Assembly: GCF_008831285.2 (NCBI RefSeq)
Contig: NC_045140.1
Location: forward strand, 22,338,131 to 22,402,130
Direction of reading: 5' to 3'
DNA length: 64,000 bases
DNA from: Nymphaea colorata
Lineage: Eukaryota; Streptophyta; Magnoliopsida; Nymphaeales; Nymphaeaceae
Made by a program: the position numbers and the translations under genes
In this document: positions 47,733 to 61,200 of the stretch, one piece after another
How positions within the stretch are numbered: position 1 is the first letter of the stretch
Layout of the letters: each line of letters begins with the position of its first letter
The notes under the pieces: model-generated
Told to the model about the DNA's origin: nothing
The model's database searches: none
Seen by the model: only the letters and a program-made list of their open reading frames with translations

Positions 47733-48568
47733 CCCCCCTCTCTCTCAGTGGCAGACTTCCTAGCAACGCAGACACGGCAGGAGAGACGCGGAGGACCGAA
47801 AAAAGGGGAAACTGTAATGGGCGGTGAGGCGAAGCCCCGATGCCTTAACGGCTATGGACTCGTGCCGCCCGGAAGAGAAAGCGGTTAAAAATTTTGGCGG
47901 GGAAAAGCCTCAACCAGGCGACACGTCGCCGACCCTTTTCTGAGCGTCTCGTCAGGAGACTCGGGTTTTCCTGTATTCGCGGGTGGATCGGGATAGCCGA
48001 CCCTTCGTGAGCCAATGTGGATGAACCAAGCCGAGTGTGAGGCCGAGTTTAAACTGGGCTCGTCTACGGGCAACCTAGCTTCAGAAATGAGCTTATGATA
48101 CATAAAATCATAATCAATCACTGTGAGAAGTTCCTTTGTCCAAGTCAAAATATAAGTTGTCTGTCTTTCTTTCTTTTTATTTTTTGAAAAATTAACTTTA
48201 CATATGACACCTTATTAATTAAGCTAATTAAAAGGCTCATAATCAAGATACATGGTTCTCACGTGTTTACTTCATCCACATCTTTCATAAACGCTATCTG
48301 TGTGAAAAATAGAAAACTTAATCTTAGCTGGTCGATCAAAATATGTTAAAAATGAACCACAAAATTTATAATTTGATTTATTTTTATATGTCAAGAGATG
48401 CACCCCAACCAAGCATAATCAATTTAGACCTATCAAAAGCAAATGATAGGATCAATTGAACCTTCAGTGAGGTGCAATATTTAGTTTTCCAAGTTGATCA
48501 AGTTAAGAAAAATAATTGTTTTATGGGAAATAGGTAATGGTGAAAGACCTGAAAGACCATAAGAACCA

Positions 48569-48752
48569 GGGGCTGAGGGAAGGGGGGGCGCCTAGGCCAT
48601 GGCCCCACCCCAGCCAATGAAAAATTTGTTTTTTTACATTGAAAAAATTAATATTTTTTAATTTCGTAATGTATTTTTTGTATTAAAATTCAGTTTGGCC
48701 CTATTCAGATCCAGAGATCGGACTGTCGGCCTGTCCCTAGCTCCGCCTCCGA
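48569..48752. mobile_element. Possible MITE or DNA-transposon remnant
   Basis: The left end GGGGCTGAGGGAAGGGGGGG and the reverse complement of the right end GGAGGCGGAGCTAGGGACAG form a loose G-rich terminal inverted repeat around an AT-rich core. This is the 'GGGGCGGAGCxAGGGGG' type often seen at hAT-like remnants in plants. Ends and family are uncertain. Confidence 0.35.
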
Positions 48753-48850
48753 TAAAAACAATGGAACAGTGAAATGTCGGTCTCTACAGAAAAGTTATTG
48801 ACATAGACTAGTCTTAGGTACCACTTTGTAATAATGCTGCAGTGCACTCT

Positions 48851-48918
48851 TGTCTAATTTCAAATGTTGAGGACACCGTGGAGTTGTCTAATTTCAAATG
48901 TTGAGGACACCGTGGAGT
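48851..48918. repeat. Perfect tandem duplication of a 34-base unit
   Basis: TGTCTAATTTCAAATGTTGA plus 14 more bases, repeated head-to-tail without a mismatch (48851-48884, 48885-48918), so the duplication is recent. Confidence 0.95.
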
Positions 48919-49818
48919 TCCAAAAAAAAAAACTATGTGGAAGGGAAGAATTCCATTTTGGAATGTAATCTCATAATGTAATCAATGAGTTGAAATGATG
49001 CTACAGATATGTTGCAGTCTTTCATTTTCTGATGTAACAATGACATGATAATTTAGTTCAATAATGTTGCTATTTACTAAGATGAAGCCTATATAAAAGG
49101 TGGCATTAATACTGTGAGGTTCTTTTCAGACAAGACCGACACGAGGAGTCGAACTAGAAACAAGGTAATTGTTTCCCTTTGACAAAATATATTTCAGTTG
49201 CAATTCTTTTTACTAAAAGCCTTTGGAAAAATAATAATTTAAAGAATTAGTGGGCAATTGGCCATTTGAGATCATCATACTCTTGATTGAGAAGAGTGAC
49301 AAGTCATCCGTATGTGTCAACTGAGGAATTTTAGAGAAATTATAAGGGGGCTGGCTAATATATATAAATGTCTTAGTTCTTAGCTTGTTTAGAGCAGAAA
49401 CCGAAATTGCTACGGTGGTGGGTTGTGATCAGCCATACACATGTATTAGTTAGAGTGTGTTATAATACCTCAAAAATTTAGTCTTATATGTAAGATTGAG
49501 AGGATAATAAGCGACTTATAAGGGTATAACTAAGAGATAGAAAGTCCTGTTTTTTAACCTTTTTATGACGAGAACCATGGTCAGATCATCCAGATCAGGA
49601 GCGTGAGCCTGGTGTGAAAGTAGGTCAAGAACGTAACGCCCAGACACAATAGCAGAGCTAATTATTGGTTGGGGTGGGCCAGTGCCCATGCCAGCCCATC
49701 AAAAATTTATAATTTTCATTATAATGTATTAACTTCACATTGTTATTACTTTAAAGTTGTGTCACCTATGCAAGTGCTCCATTGATTAAAAATCTTGTCT
49801 CTGTCCTTCATTCAGCCA

Positions 49819-49953
49819 GAAAGACTATCTTAATTGCAGCAAGCTAGCAGCCTAAAAACTTCTTAATTGTAAGGTAAGAAAGACTATCTTCATTGCAGCA
49901 AGCTAGCAGCCTAAAAACTCCTTAATTGCAGCAAGCTAGCAGCCTAAAAACTC
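49819..49953. repeat. Three copies of a roughly 30-base unit
   Basis: ATTGCAGCAAGCTAGCAGCC followed by TAAAAACT occurs three times. The first two copies share an upstream AAGAAAGACTATCTT block spaced by 61 bases. The third follows directly. Confidence 0.9.
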
Positions 49954-50364
49954 CCAGCCCTGGATCCTGATTGCAAAGCTTTCGCTTTCGCAAAGGGACA
50001 TCCGGTTTGAGCATAAAACGCTCTTTCCACCTAATATGTCTGAGTCGTGAAGATCTTCGGAATGTTGGGCCAATCAACAAACAACGTCGTATACATATAT
50101 ATATAAAGTGAGAAAAAGAGAGAGAGAGAGAGTCACTGAACAAGGCCTTCATTATATATAAGTGAACTTGAAGACATTCATTAAGAAGAAATCTTCAAAT
50201 TTTCTTGGGAATAACTGAAACAAACACAAATAAAAGAAAATTCACGTTGATGGCAGTCGCGGATCCTGTCAAAGGAGGCACCATGAGAGCAGAGCAGCCA
50301 CGGGAGAAGATGAAACCAGAAGTACTGACTTCCCCTATTCTTGAAGTCATTGCGCACCAAGAGT

Positions 50365-53300
50365 CTAAGAGAGCGGCCTTAGCCCATGCTTCAGTGCACA
50401 TTCCCACACCATGTCGATCTTGTCCACGTCGATCGCCCCCACCTCGTGGTGTTCCCATCCTTCGAGAAGATGAACCAAACCTCCCGCATGGCAAGCATGC
50501 ACGATCCCTCGCCCCATCGTGTACTGCTCGTCCAAGACAACCATATCAATGGCTTAGATCGTCGTTGGTAGCAACTAAATGAACGAATTAAATAGACAAT
50601 ATTAATGCATGGCGCAGAAGAAGTGGAGGCCGCCATTAATGGCGGCTTACCTCACAGTAACCCATTCCTTCGACGTCATCGGGCAACCTCATGGCCGCGA
50701 GCTTGCCGTAGGTGCAGTCTTTCCTCGGCTCAACGATGGGAGGCACCACGAATTGGTGGAAATGGGTCCCACTTGGGGCCCACGCTTGCTCCTTCGGCGA
50801 AAGCCACTTCCCAGCTACCCACGACTGCAAACAAAAAGAAAACCCGAAAAGACAAAAGGGAATTAAGAAACCTCATCTGTCTATATTGTAACATTGAAGT
50901 TTGTCTGAGCGTTCTTCTGTTTAAATTTTCTTGAGTGTTTTCGTTTCATTTCTTTGAGAAGTTCAGCACCTAAATTTCTTCCCCCCTATCGCTGTCGCAG
51001 ACAATCAATGGCAATCAATGAGAGGGCTGCTTCATGTTCTTAGAAATTTAATGGTGAAGACAAATCTCCAACCAACACCTTTATTTTGCGAAGAGTTACT
51101 CTCTTGGGAGCAAAAATGGCAGTATAGAATATGACATGCAACGTACCTTTTATATCTCACAAGCGTGATTATGCCAAAGTGGAGAAAAGTACGCTAGACT
51201 TATCATTATGGGACAGTCTCCATAGTACTACTGCCACCTTATTTGATCGGGATGACCATGTGGGAGTTAAGGGTCTATCAATTCACTGGGTCCATACATT
51301 GTCGATTTCGGCCGCTTTGGGCCAGTTAGGTGGGGAAAATTTAAGCAGTATAGATCTAAGTCTGACCAGAATCTACATGTCTTAACCATCAATTCACATC
51401 CACGTTAGGTAGTAAAACCTATGCTGCATTTCAAAGGAGGGGTTGAACTTCACGTACTTGGATCTAAAATTTGAAGTAAACAAACACAACATAAGAGTTT
51501 TGTAACCTAATAATAAACTTGAATGTACGTCGAGTGGAAGTAATGAAACAAAGCAGTCTCGTACTTAGTCGATAATTCAAACACCTAACTGAAAGGCTAC
51601 CGGGAGCACGAACATGTGCACCGTTCCGATCAAGTATTGGTGGAACCTCCCATATGGCTGTGTTTTCATATGAATTTTAATGAAGGTCTTCCATTTTCAA
51701 GGGGATTGGTACAACTGGATTGGGTAGAGCAGGAGGACATCCAGTCACCATTTTGAATCTTTAAGGTGTCAACTCATTGTTGCTATAACGTGCAAGTTAA
51801 AGGGCGATAATGGCGATAATGGCAGCACTTCTAAGCACAAAAACCTGGAGGGATGAGAGGTGAGGTGAAGCCTTTGGTCTTCTTCTCATCGACTCCCGAT
51901 CCTCGAGTCATTTGACTCGACTTAACCAGTCTTGCAATAAATTAAACTGAGGATCCCAACCGGAAACAGGCAAAGCAAAAGGTTACTTTGCTTTCCTCGC
52001 GGTACCATTGGCTTCGACTTTCAAATTCGACTTCTTAAGCTAAGATGTTATCATTTTACTTGCCCGGTCTACCTTACTTCCTTACCTTACAGTTCTGAGC
52101 AACTTGATATTTTGTTACTTGGACGAGAAATTTCTGGCACTCGGTAGGCGCTTCCTTTTGTATGGCTTGGAACCTCTCCGTAGAGTGGGTAAGCATCTGC
52201 AATCGATGATATATACTTCCATTATCCTGTTAATTGGCTGGCCAACAGGTTAACTATACATCTGCAGCTGGAGATACATACCATGACCCGAACGCCTTTT
52301 CTGCAGAGGTAGAGAGCAATGGCCCTTCCTAACTTAGAGGTGGCCCCCGTCAGGAACACCTCCTTGACATCCTTTGGGATCTCATGAAGGATAACTGCAG
52401 CTGTTAATGTGTTCCCATGAACAACTCTTACTCTCAAATGTGGGAGCCTTTTGACAAATAGTGTCCCTCCTCCGTTTAGAGCTTCATTCTGTAATTGGGG
52501 AAACAATCAACAAGAAAATAATTAGAAATTAAGATTACCAAGAAAATAGTTCACATGGCGCCATTTGTGACGCATCATGACGTGAGACACTGATGCAAGC
52601 GTAAGCAATATGAAAAGGTTGTAACGAGAAGAGAGAGAGTCGTGAACGGTTGTCCAAGATGCATAGCACAAAAGAATCGGCTGCGTACTTTTGTTCATAG
52701 AGTATGCAATTTGCAGGAGCACAAGCGTCAAAATTCAACTCAGAATTCTTTATACAAATATGGTTCAGGTCACTGGTCACGGGCTCGCAATTTCTTAGAA
52801 CTGTCTAGTCTCTACGTATAGAAGCCATGAGGTGTTTCCAGAAACTACTAAGATACTATGTTGCCCGGTAGTGGCGTCTAACCAACTTGAATAGGTATGA
52901 AATGTCGGTAGCCCACTTCACCTTGTTTAAAGCTGCCAGGCTGATGACTTTTACACCAATCTTGTCTGCACGCAAAATTGCTTCTTCAATGTTCCTATTG
53001 ATTCCATCCTTGGCAAATGGCAAGAAGTACTGCATAATTCAATAAAATATATGTCAGGAGAAGTGAGACAAAGAGAAAGATTGAACAGAGATTCTGAGAG
53101 GTTCACCTGAAATCCATATCGAGGAACAGTCCAAGTATGAATCAATCGGTTCCTTAAGCAGTAAAATGTAACCATGAAAGGCTTTGCCCAAGCCCACATC
53201 AGCTGCAGCACTACCAACGCAATAGGCCAAAAGGGAAGCACTAGGAGATTGGTTTGGAATGCCTTCGAGCTAAAAGATCTGAATAGAAACGGCACATGGA

Positions 53301-55071
53301 TAGAGGAGTGCACGTCAATTATGTGTACGAGGAAGACGAAGTCTGGAACCCTCACTTCTTCTCCTGTAATGCACATAATGACAAGTTCCAGGTTCAAAGC
53401 AACAGTTGAAGCGGTCTTGTGACTTGTGTCATGACATTGACCGAATAATGTAAGAAGGAAAAATTTTGGTTGGTATTTTAAGGCATTCTATGTTCATCAA
53501 TTTAGACCCTTTTCTTTAAGTGAGTGTTGTTTAATTTATTGTGATCTTCCGCAAAAGTAGAAGACTCACCAGCTCTGATCCTCCTGCGAAACTCCCAGGA
53601 ATTTTTGTTCAGGCTATTGCCCAGGGCATCATATAACGGCATAAAAAGACAGAAGTTTGAGCTCATATCTGTGTGGTGAAGATTATGATAACTGCAAGAA
53701 ATACAAATAGGTGATTCATTCGCTTTCTTCAAGTTAAAAACTAAAAGCAGCATAGACAGCATAAATGGACTTGTTCCTCATAAGGGTCAAGTTGGTGGAC
53801 ACAGGTCAGATGGTTAGTCTTGAGATGGAAAGGTGTACAACCTCTCATTTATTGCGAACAGCTGATGACCTCATTCAACACTGTTGGGAAGGTCAAAATT
53901 TATTGCTGAAATGTAATTTCAACATCATAACTAAATAAAGCAGAAAGGCCAACTAAAACCTCGAGTGTGGAGAGTGTCATCTCCGAAAGATGAAAAAAAA
54001 AAACAGCAATCCATAAATGGCTTCTGTTACTAAAAGAGAACCCACCTTGGACTGTAGATGAGGTATCTGAGGACTGGCATGTGATCAAACAGAGAGACTG
54101 GCATCACTTCCACATTGCAGTGCCCCATGCATCTGAGGAAGTCAAAGACCAGCACATATCCATAAAACATGGTGACCGATCCGCCACCCATCCATGCTGC
54201 ACCCAGCATAGGGATCCCCATGAGGAAGCCCATCACCAAATGCTCCAAGAAGCTAGCTGTTCCAGCTGCAGAGGTGATCCACTTAAGGTACTGCTCAAGA
54301 TATATACACAGAAACAAGTCATTTACTAAGGCTCTGCTCTACTATACCTGTGTAAGACTGGGTAACTACCGACAAATGGTGCAGCGAATGGTACTTTTGG
54401 AACAAGTAATCTGAGTGAAATGTCCTGTGTATGAAATAGTACAAAGACTCTGTGAGGCCCATGTGAAGTATCAGTGCATAAATATATCCTCTGAAATTGA
54501 ACAGGGGCAAGCTGTCCATGAGAGTGGAAGAGTAACATGCAATGGCTGCCATGAAAGCGTGGAGGATGATAAAGTCATCCCTGTAAGAAAAGAAAAAGAA
54601 AAAACAAATTACGTTAGTGCTACCACCAAATTTTTGCTGATCAACTAGTGGGAAACTAAATCAAAGAAACAGAAATACCAGTTCTGTTCTCTGTCTATCT
54701 GTTTGTAGTCCACGCCTTGTTGAAGAACCCTGTATTTGTTGGTAAGAAATAACATGCTGCTGTATGAGTACCATAATTGATGGACGAGGCCTCTCAATGC
54801 ACATATTACTAGGATATGAAAGCACCAGCTCCCTGCTTCGTTGTTTCCCCAAGAGGCAATGCAGTTTGCTACAAGTGGTACATATAAAAAGTACTGCTAA
54901 AAGGCGAAGAAAAAAAAAAAAAGCAATAGGTTCAGCAATGGAGGCAACTGCAATGTTTGAAAGAGCATATGAAGGAAAGCACATAGAGAAAAAGTTTCTT
55001 CGTTTTCTTTCTTCACATGCCTTCAATTTGCAAAGATCGTCCCAAGGCAACGCAGATGGTGGAGCCACCAT
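50365..55071 (-). CDS. CER3: CER3/WAX2 very-long-chain alkane-forming protein, 11 exons, 618 aa
   Basis: With CER1 and cytochrome b5, CER3 converts very-long-chain acyl-CoA to alkanes for cuticular wax at the ER. Exons: 55071-55021, 54893-54679, 54580-54348, 54265-54046, 53691-53570, 53363-53107, 53029-52922, 52488-52282, 52196-52086, 50824-50651, 50523-50365 (TAG). All phases agree; 1857 bases give 618 aa against about 632 in Arabidopsis. The N-terminal hydroxylase-type domain has several membrane segments and His motifs HRTFH (140-144), HSLHH (153-157) and HNLHH (242-246). The C-terminal WAX2 domain shows [60 protein letters not shown] and [11 protein letters not shown]3 was chosen over CER1 because the tail ([20 protein letters not shown]) and the [14 protein letters not shown] block follow the CER3/WAX2/YRE clade. 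Intron 1 appears to be GC-AG (AAG|GCATGT). Intron 9, about 1.26 kb, is the longest. Confidence 0.95.
55019..55020 (-). other. Non-canonical GC splice donor of CER3 intron 1
   Basis: The exon must end after LCKLK (AAG) to enter [11 protein letters not shown] in phase 0 at 54893. The bases there are AAG|GCATGT, a GC donor in a near-consensus context. The nearby GT donors at GCAT|GTGAAG and farther downstream give the wrong phase. Confidence 0.7.
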
Positions 55072-55096
55072 TTCTTTGTTGGGGTGGGGGTGGGGG

Positions 55097-55132
55097 GAGA
55101 GAGAGAAAAGAAGAGAGAGAGAGAGAGAGAGC
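55097..55132. repeat. GA-rich tract in the CER3 leader
   Basis: GA repeats (CT on the transcribed sense) lie just upstream of the CER3 ATG. CT-rich leaders are common in plant genes. Confidence 0.8.
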
Positions 55133-55208
55133 TCTTCTCCTTCGTTTCACTGGTAATCCTTGGATCTCAGAGAGAGATTGGTACTCCCTGGACGCACCCG
55201 GGGCTCTC

Positions 55209-55216
55209 TATTAATA
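55209..55216 (-). promoter_or_regulatory. Candidate TATA-like element of CER3
   Basis: TATTAATA, about 140 bases before the ATG, followed on the minus strand by GAGAGCCCC and a CT-rich leader. It is the only TATA-like sequence at sensible spacing. Confidence 0.35.
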
Positions 55217-58200
55217 GTTGGGGAAGGAAGAGTCATGGTCCCACAAGGTGAACAGTGGCGCTCCTCGTTGAAAAAAAGGCGGGGCCACAATTGGGGAAGG
55301 AGGGAGGAAAAGTGTAGGGAAAATTAAGAAGAATGAGCAAAATATGAACGAGAAAAAGACATAGAGTCCACACGTGACTCGTTTCTTCATCCACAAATCC
55401 CCAGGAAAAAGAAAAAAGAAATATTAGGAGAGGCGGCAGAGAAAGATCAGTGTCCCAAAGAAGTCATTCCTGGCAAACTCTCTTGTTCCCCAAGAGCAAT
55501 TATTTCTCTTCAGGTGAAAATGGAAAAGAAAAATTTGGGGAAGATGAACGGCATTAATCACCGGAATTTCGGACTCCCACAAGATCGAACGAGTTCAGGT
55601 AACAGTTGGGGAGATGAGGAGGTCCATCAATGCGAGAAGGACAAGACGCAGACTCCAATCAACGGCAAAGCTAGCTAGCTCCTCCCACCTTGGTAAAGCA
55701 CCAACGAAAGCAACCAGTAACAGCCTCGTGACCTTCGCTTACGGCTCCGGCTCTGCCGACAACCTAATTTTTTGTCCTACAGGATGAATGCATCGGCCAT
55801 CAACCCATTGCCATCAAAATCATCTCCACATACATATAAACCGATCAACAAGTGATACAGACCTGACAGCCTCCTCCCCACTAAAATGTCATGAAGGGGA
55901 GAGAGGTAACACTTCATTGCTGCTGCGGTGGACTGTAAGTACGATAAGTTACATGAGGGCATGGTTAGGTCTCTCACTTAAAGAGCTGCTTGTCCGCAAG
56001 GTACAGAGGAGGTACAAGCCTGGCCTCAAGCTCATGTCCTAAACTCCCAATTTTCAATATCTTCTGATTTAATCAGACATCAAATATGTGATCTATGTGA
56101 TCAGTATCATAAGAATACTGAACTCCCCCGCCCTGCTCTTGAACCTAAAGAGTATACATTATGATACGACGGTTTCTCACAAAAAACTCTTCCACCACCC
56201 AGTGCATCTGCATTTAGCTATCGATTTTGCCGGAAAAGATAAAACACTTGGTATGTTTTGTCAAGGTTATGTGACCAAAGCATTTGCAGGCAAGACTGCC
56301 ACCAAATCGAAATCAGAAAAGGATTGTTCTACAACGAAGAAAGCAGTCACGACCCTTTTCCTCAGATGGGCAGTGGTTAGATTTTAACACCGAAGGGCGC
56401 CACTGGTGACAGGGAGGAGAAAGTCCCTGACATGACTCTCCTCCTGGTCCTGGAGCCTGCAGTAGAAAAAATATCGGCAAGGAAAAAAAAAAAGAGCATT
56501 TTAAGCATAATGTGGGCACACTCTACCATGTTTGAATGAAGTGCCTATGGTCAAAGTGGAATGTCCGCATTCGTTCTTCTCCACAATTCAAACGCACCAT
56601 CCTTCAGATAAAAGTCGACACCCTCATAACATAACAGCAGAGCTGCACGTGGGCTAGGTTGGGCATGTAGGGCCCCCGAGCAGCTTTGATAGATTGGCCG
56701 GGTCATAAAGTAGGTTGACCCCGCATGAACCCGAGCTTGGAAAATAGAATCCATGCAACTCCTTAACCATGGTAGGCCTCAATACCGATGTCAACGGTAG
56801 GTTACATGAACCGAACCAAAGTTGTCTAAATCTGAATGTTGGGACAACTTATACAACGGTTTTACTAAATTCTAATAAATATGTTTCAGAGCAGATTCAC
56901 AAAATATTAAGTATTGTATTTATGGGTACAGTGTTTCATGAATTTGCCTCACTGGACCTGATGCATTGGATACTAACAAACTGTTTCATGTCCAAACATT
57001 CATTAAGAAGTTGTCTACTAAATAACAGCATTGTTTTATGAAGCGGCCCCAATCTTTTGGCAAATTTATGTTAAACTACATGTAGTACTCAAAGATTTGA
57101 GACTAACGTTGTCGACAACTGTGCGTATGGTTCAACGTGCTTACGTCGACGGGTATCGAGCCAGATTGAATAGTTAGCAGAGCAGGACAATACAAAAGAG
57201 GCTCGGAACAATGAATATTAGTCGCTAGAGTGCATGTGCCAGTATTGATGTCAATTATTAATGAATGGGTTCAGATCGTTATTCAACACAACTATTTAAA
57301 AGAGTCAGCCATGGAGGGACAGAAATAAAAGAGGGTGGGGGGAGAGAGAGAATGCAGTAGATTTACAAACAACCAGATCATTATATTGATTTCTGGATTG
57401 CCGCAAGTGTTAGAAAGAATACCCTGCGAGATTAATGAACACCTTGGTTGAGGATCTTCGGGGACGACATGGATTGCGGGTGGTAAATCAGATGCTGGAC
57501 GGCAAATTAAATAGTGGAGAGCATAGTCAAGCAGCATGTCAACCATTACTGGAGCTTGAAAGAGTGATCGGAGTTTCATCTGTTTCGAAATGGTACAATT
57601 ATTAATTTACCAATTAAACATGCGAACAGATTGAATTACTTCCGCACAAGAGTTGTGATTTTATGTATTTATTTTGCTGGATGCCTACCTAACTTATATG
57701 AGAGAGAGAGAGAGAGGAGATGCATGTATCAAACCTGAAGCTGGCCAATTAATTATTGTCTGCAACTAAGAACATGTTTATGAGAGGGAAACTTAATATA
57801 TACCATTTAGATAAGTCAGGTATCAACTCTCTCTATATACCAACGGTGTAAGTTTGATGCATAATGTATCAAACCAGATGCATGTATTTAACTCAGACGG
57901 CCGTTCAACTTGCTGAATTTATGATCTTATTCACAACGGTGTAAGTTTTGAAGACAAGGCTCCTACGATAATTTAGATCCAAAGAAACTTAATGAATCTA
58001 GCTAACAAAATGTACCATTTACTGTACCGAGGGTCGCAATTTGGTTTATGGGGCTCTGACTAGTCTTCCAATCATATATTGTCGTGAAATTAAACTAATA
58101 ACGAGAAACTTGTTAATTAAATGAAACTCGTTTATACGGATGCCTCTTGATCAGTATGTACTAATTAAGCATACGAACGGTGATTCATATTTTTAGTTTG

Positions 58201-61200
58201 ATAAGAAGATTGATTCACTAAAATTAGTATAGAAATGCTCATAAAATTTCAAGAATTAAGGGCCTAAAATTTTCCAAAAGAATTTTAATAATTTTTTTTC
58301 TTTCACATGTCAACGGTACATATTCTTTGTTCATAAACTTTAGCAAGGACATGAATCTGACATGCTTCAAGGGGCATAGTACAGCTATGTGGCAAAAAAT
58401 TCACATCAAAGGATCCAAGTGGGTTGTTACTTTTCTAGGTTATGAGCAGTGGCAAACTCAATAATTCAATTTCAAATTGAATGATATACAATAAGTTCTC
58501 CCAAGGGGTCCGAGGTTCAATTTTCGTAGTTCTTGACATGTTTCGCAAGCTTGATAATTGAGTTGAAGGATATATTGTAAGTCCACAAGACTTAAAAGCA
58601 ATTTAAAATCTTAAAGGCATATAAGGATATGACTTTCTAGATTTGAAACTAAATGCAGTTTCCATTAAATAAACATTAGAAAGAAAAGAGATGTATTTTA
58701 GTGCATGGACAACGGGTTCGCCAGATACCACGAATTAAACACTAAATAATGTGCATAACTTAATTTGGATATACTAATATTACCTTTATCACTACTTTCA
58801 AGTAAATTTTGCGAAAAATGATGATTTCTTTTTTTTAGTGATACAAAAGCCATTATTCTTTTATGACTTGGGAAACACTTTAAACTTCAAACTATTTCAC
58901 TTACTAATCTATATATATATAAGCCTTTCAATAAAAACTCTACTGTCAAAATAATACATCAAACCAGTACTGTCGATTTGATTGATTTTTTAAATTTTTT
59001 ATATGTTGCTTCTCTCTCCCACCTCCATGGGCGGCATATCCAAGGTCAAGGAGAGGTGAGCACTGGTGGCTCCCCTGCCGTTGTTGACGGACCCACGGAC
59101 GGCAGGAGGCGTCACAGGCGGTGAGAACAAGGAAGAGGGGAAGAGAGATAATGGAAAGGAAGGAGGAAATCTAGCAGTTCAGAATGTCCTCAGATTTGAT
59201 GTCCCCTACTACCCATTACCCATTTAAATGTGAAGTTGTCGAGTTTACTTATATATATATAAAGATTTGTTCCAGCCTTTGACAACATGTGTTTAATCAT
59301 GTGTATCCGGCGGGTGTAATTGGGTGCAGCTATAGATAGTAAAAGGATTTATATCTTGAGCATGGCCTTGTGAGGCTCGAGACGGATCGGGCAGGCATCA
59401 GCACCCCAGTTAAGGAGACTCCCCACCTTCTAACTCCCAACGGCTGTGCCATCTGATCGTCACATCTTAATGGTAGCACGCCAGAGATGGCTCCCCTACG
59501 TACGTAAATTTTCTGGTTCGCCCTCTGCCGCTCCAATCAATGACCTCTTCCCAACTGACCAGATCATGAGCCTGAAAGCTCCTCCCAACTGCGCGTGCAA
59601 ACAGTTGAAAGGATCCTACTTCACGTTCAATGGAGGCCGTATCAGGACCACTTGGGGGAGGTGCATGCATGTACAGTAATCTCCGCTCTGGTCATTGGCG
59701 TGAGTAGGACGGAGGGATTTCCATTGAGAGGAGAAGAGCCAAGTGTGGAAGATGCATGGGCATTGAGATGGAACCCCATGTGAGGTGTTCCTTCCTTCTG
59801 CAAACGCCAGCGGCTTGTGTTTTGGCAGTCGATCTTAGATCACTCGGTTCCTTCTTTCATGACGACGTAACCGGGAGCCAAAACGAAAGGGAAAGGCAAT
59901 CGCAAAGCGGCCTGCCGCCGATCGCTTTCCCGGCGGCTCCAGTGATCAGCCTCTTCCTTGACAGGAAATCACGTCCGCAGGGGACGGAATCGTGAAAAGG
60001 ACAGGACGACGGAAGTCGTACATGCAGAGGGATGGCCGGTCGAGGTCATCGAGACGTGCGTCCGCGCCCTCGTTTAGTCCGCCACCATATGGTGGCCTAC
60101 CATGGCAATATGACACGAAAGACTGGTCATATCAAGATGTGTGGTGACTGTTGCAGCGTTGAATTCTCGTTTTTTTCTCTTTTATTAGAAACCACCAGAG
60201 GAATTTAGTTTCAATTACAGGATGGCGTCGAATCAAGGTAAAGATAAATTGTCTTGGATGGAGCGTCGTACCAAGATAGAGATAAATTGTCTCCTCGTTA
60301 AACACCGACATAATCCCAACCTTAGATCCGGGGACGCTGGTTTTCTCTTTCTATATTCTATAAATAATGAAGATTAACTACTCAGATGTGATTTTGCAAG
60401 CAGGTCAATTCTAAAGTTTTTTCAACTACTTTTCAGTTTTTAAGAAACGAGCTAAAATTAGCTTCAGATATATACTGGCTCAACAACGGTGTGATTTTCG
60501 TTTTCAAAAATGAATTTGGTAGATTTCATTGTTCGCTGATCTAACGCACACAGAAAGATTATCATAATCTGAAGTTAGTGAAAGATATGTATGATCAGAG
60601 TCAGACTGAGGTTCATACTTGGATATCTTCATTTCATTCTTTTACAGTTCCGATCTTAAATACGAATCTTTTACTTTTAGAATATCAGGTCATAGTAGAT
60701 CAAAATCAAAAGTAACAGCCATCAATACTCTAAGCATCAGGGGTATGGTTGTATTTTAAAATTTTGTTTTTTACAAACTTAATTTTTGCTTTAATTTTGG
60801 TTTTTGCCTTCTTTTTATTTGCTTTAATAACACAAACATCTATCCTGCAGCCTCTAGCTTTTTAAAATTCTTGTTTTCCTATAACCGCCTGGTATAAAAA
60901 CTGAGGAATCTAACCTTTGGAGTTCATTTAATTACTTTCAAACCGGTTGGTTCCATCGTCTGCTTCTGCCATCGATCGGCTTCGGTGAACTTATTGTGGT
61001 ACCCTTGCAAGCGCAAAAGTGGTTTATGCAGCCATGAACCTGAACAAGAGCAGAAAGAAGGGGTTTGTACTACTTGAATTTTGGTTTCTCTTTTTATGGC
61101 CTGGTTGGTGTTGTATCAAAAAGGTGGACTTTGGAAGGCCAAGATGTCGCTTTGGTGAAGGAGGGGAAGCAACATTAGGTGGTTCCCCACAAACAAAACA

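Larger units (their letters stand above)
47733..50364. other. Intergenic DNA with transposon scraps and short tandem repeats
   Basis: The first part is the upstream region of the small Lys-rich gene and is GC-richer. Beyond 48.1 kb it is AT-rich and contains the MITE-like element at 48569-48752, a perfect 34-base tandem duplication, and a three-copy repeat near 49.9 kb. A second scrap near 49660-49800 (GGTGGGCCAGTGCCCATGCC...) resembles the first element. The last part holds the CER3 3' flank. Confidence 0.5.

Noticed and set aside
49819-49953. Three similar repeats that superficially resemble a CRISPR array
   Set aside because: Unequal spacing, no unique spacers of constant length, no cas genes, and a plant nuclear context.
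54661-55071. 136-codon open frame reading straight through CER3 intron 1
   Set aside because: After the first 17 codons the sequence departs from CER3 and resumes the wrong frame. Homology requires splicing from 55021 to 54893.
59330-59995. Cluster of overlapping GC-richer frames on both strands
   Set aside because: None contains a recognisable domain and they overlap one another. The open length is explained by base composition.
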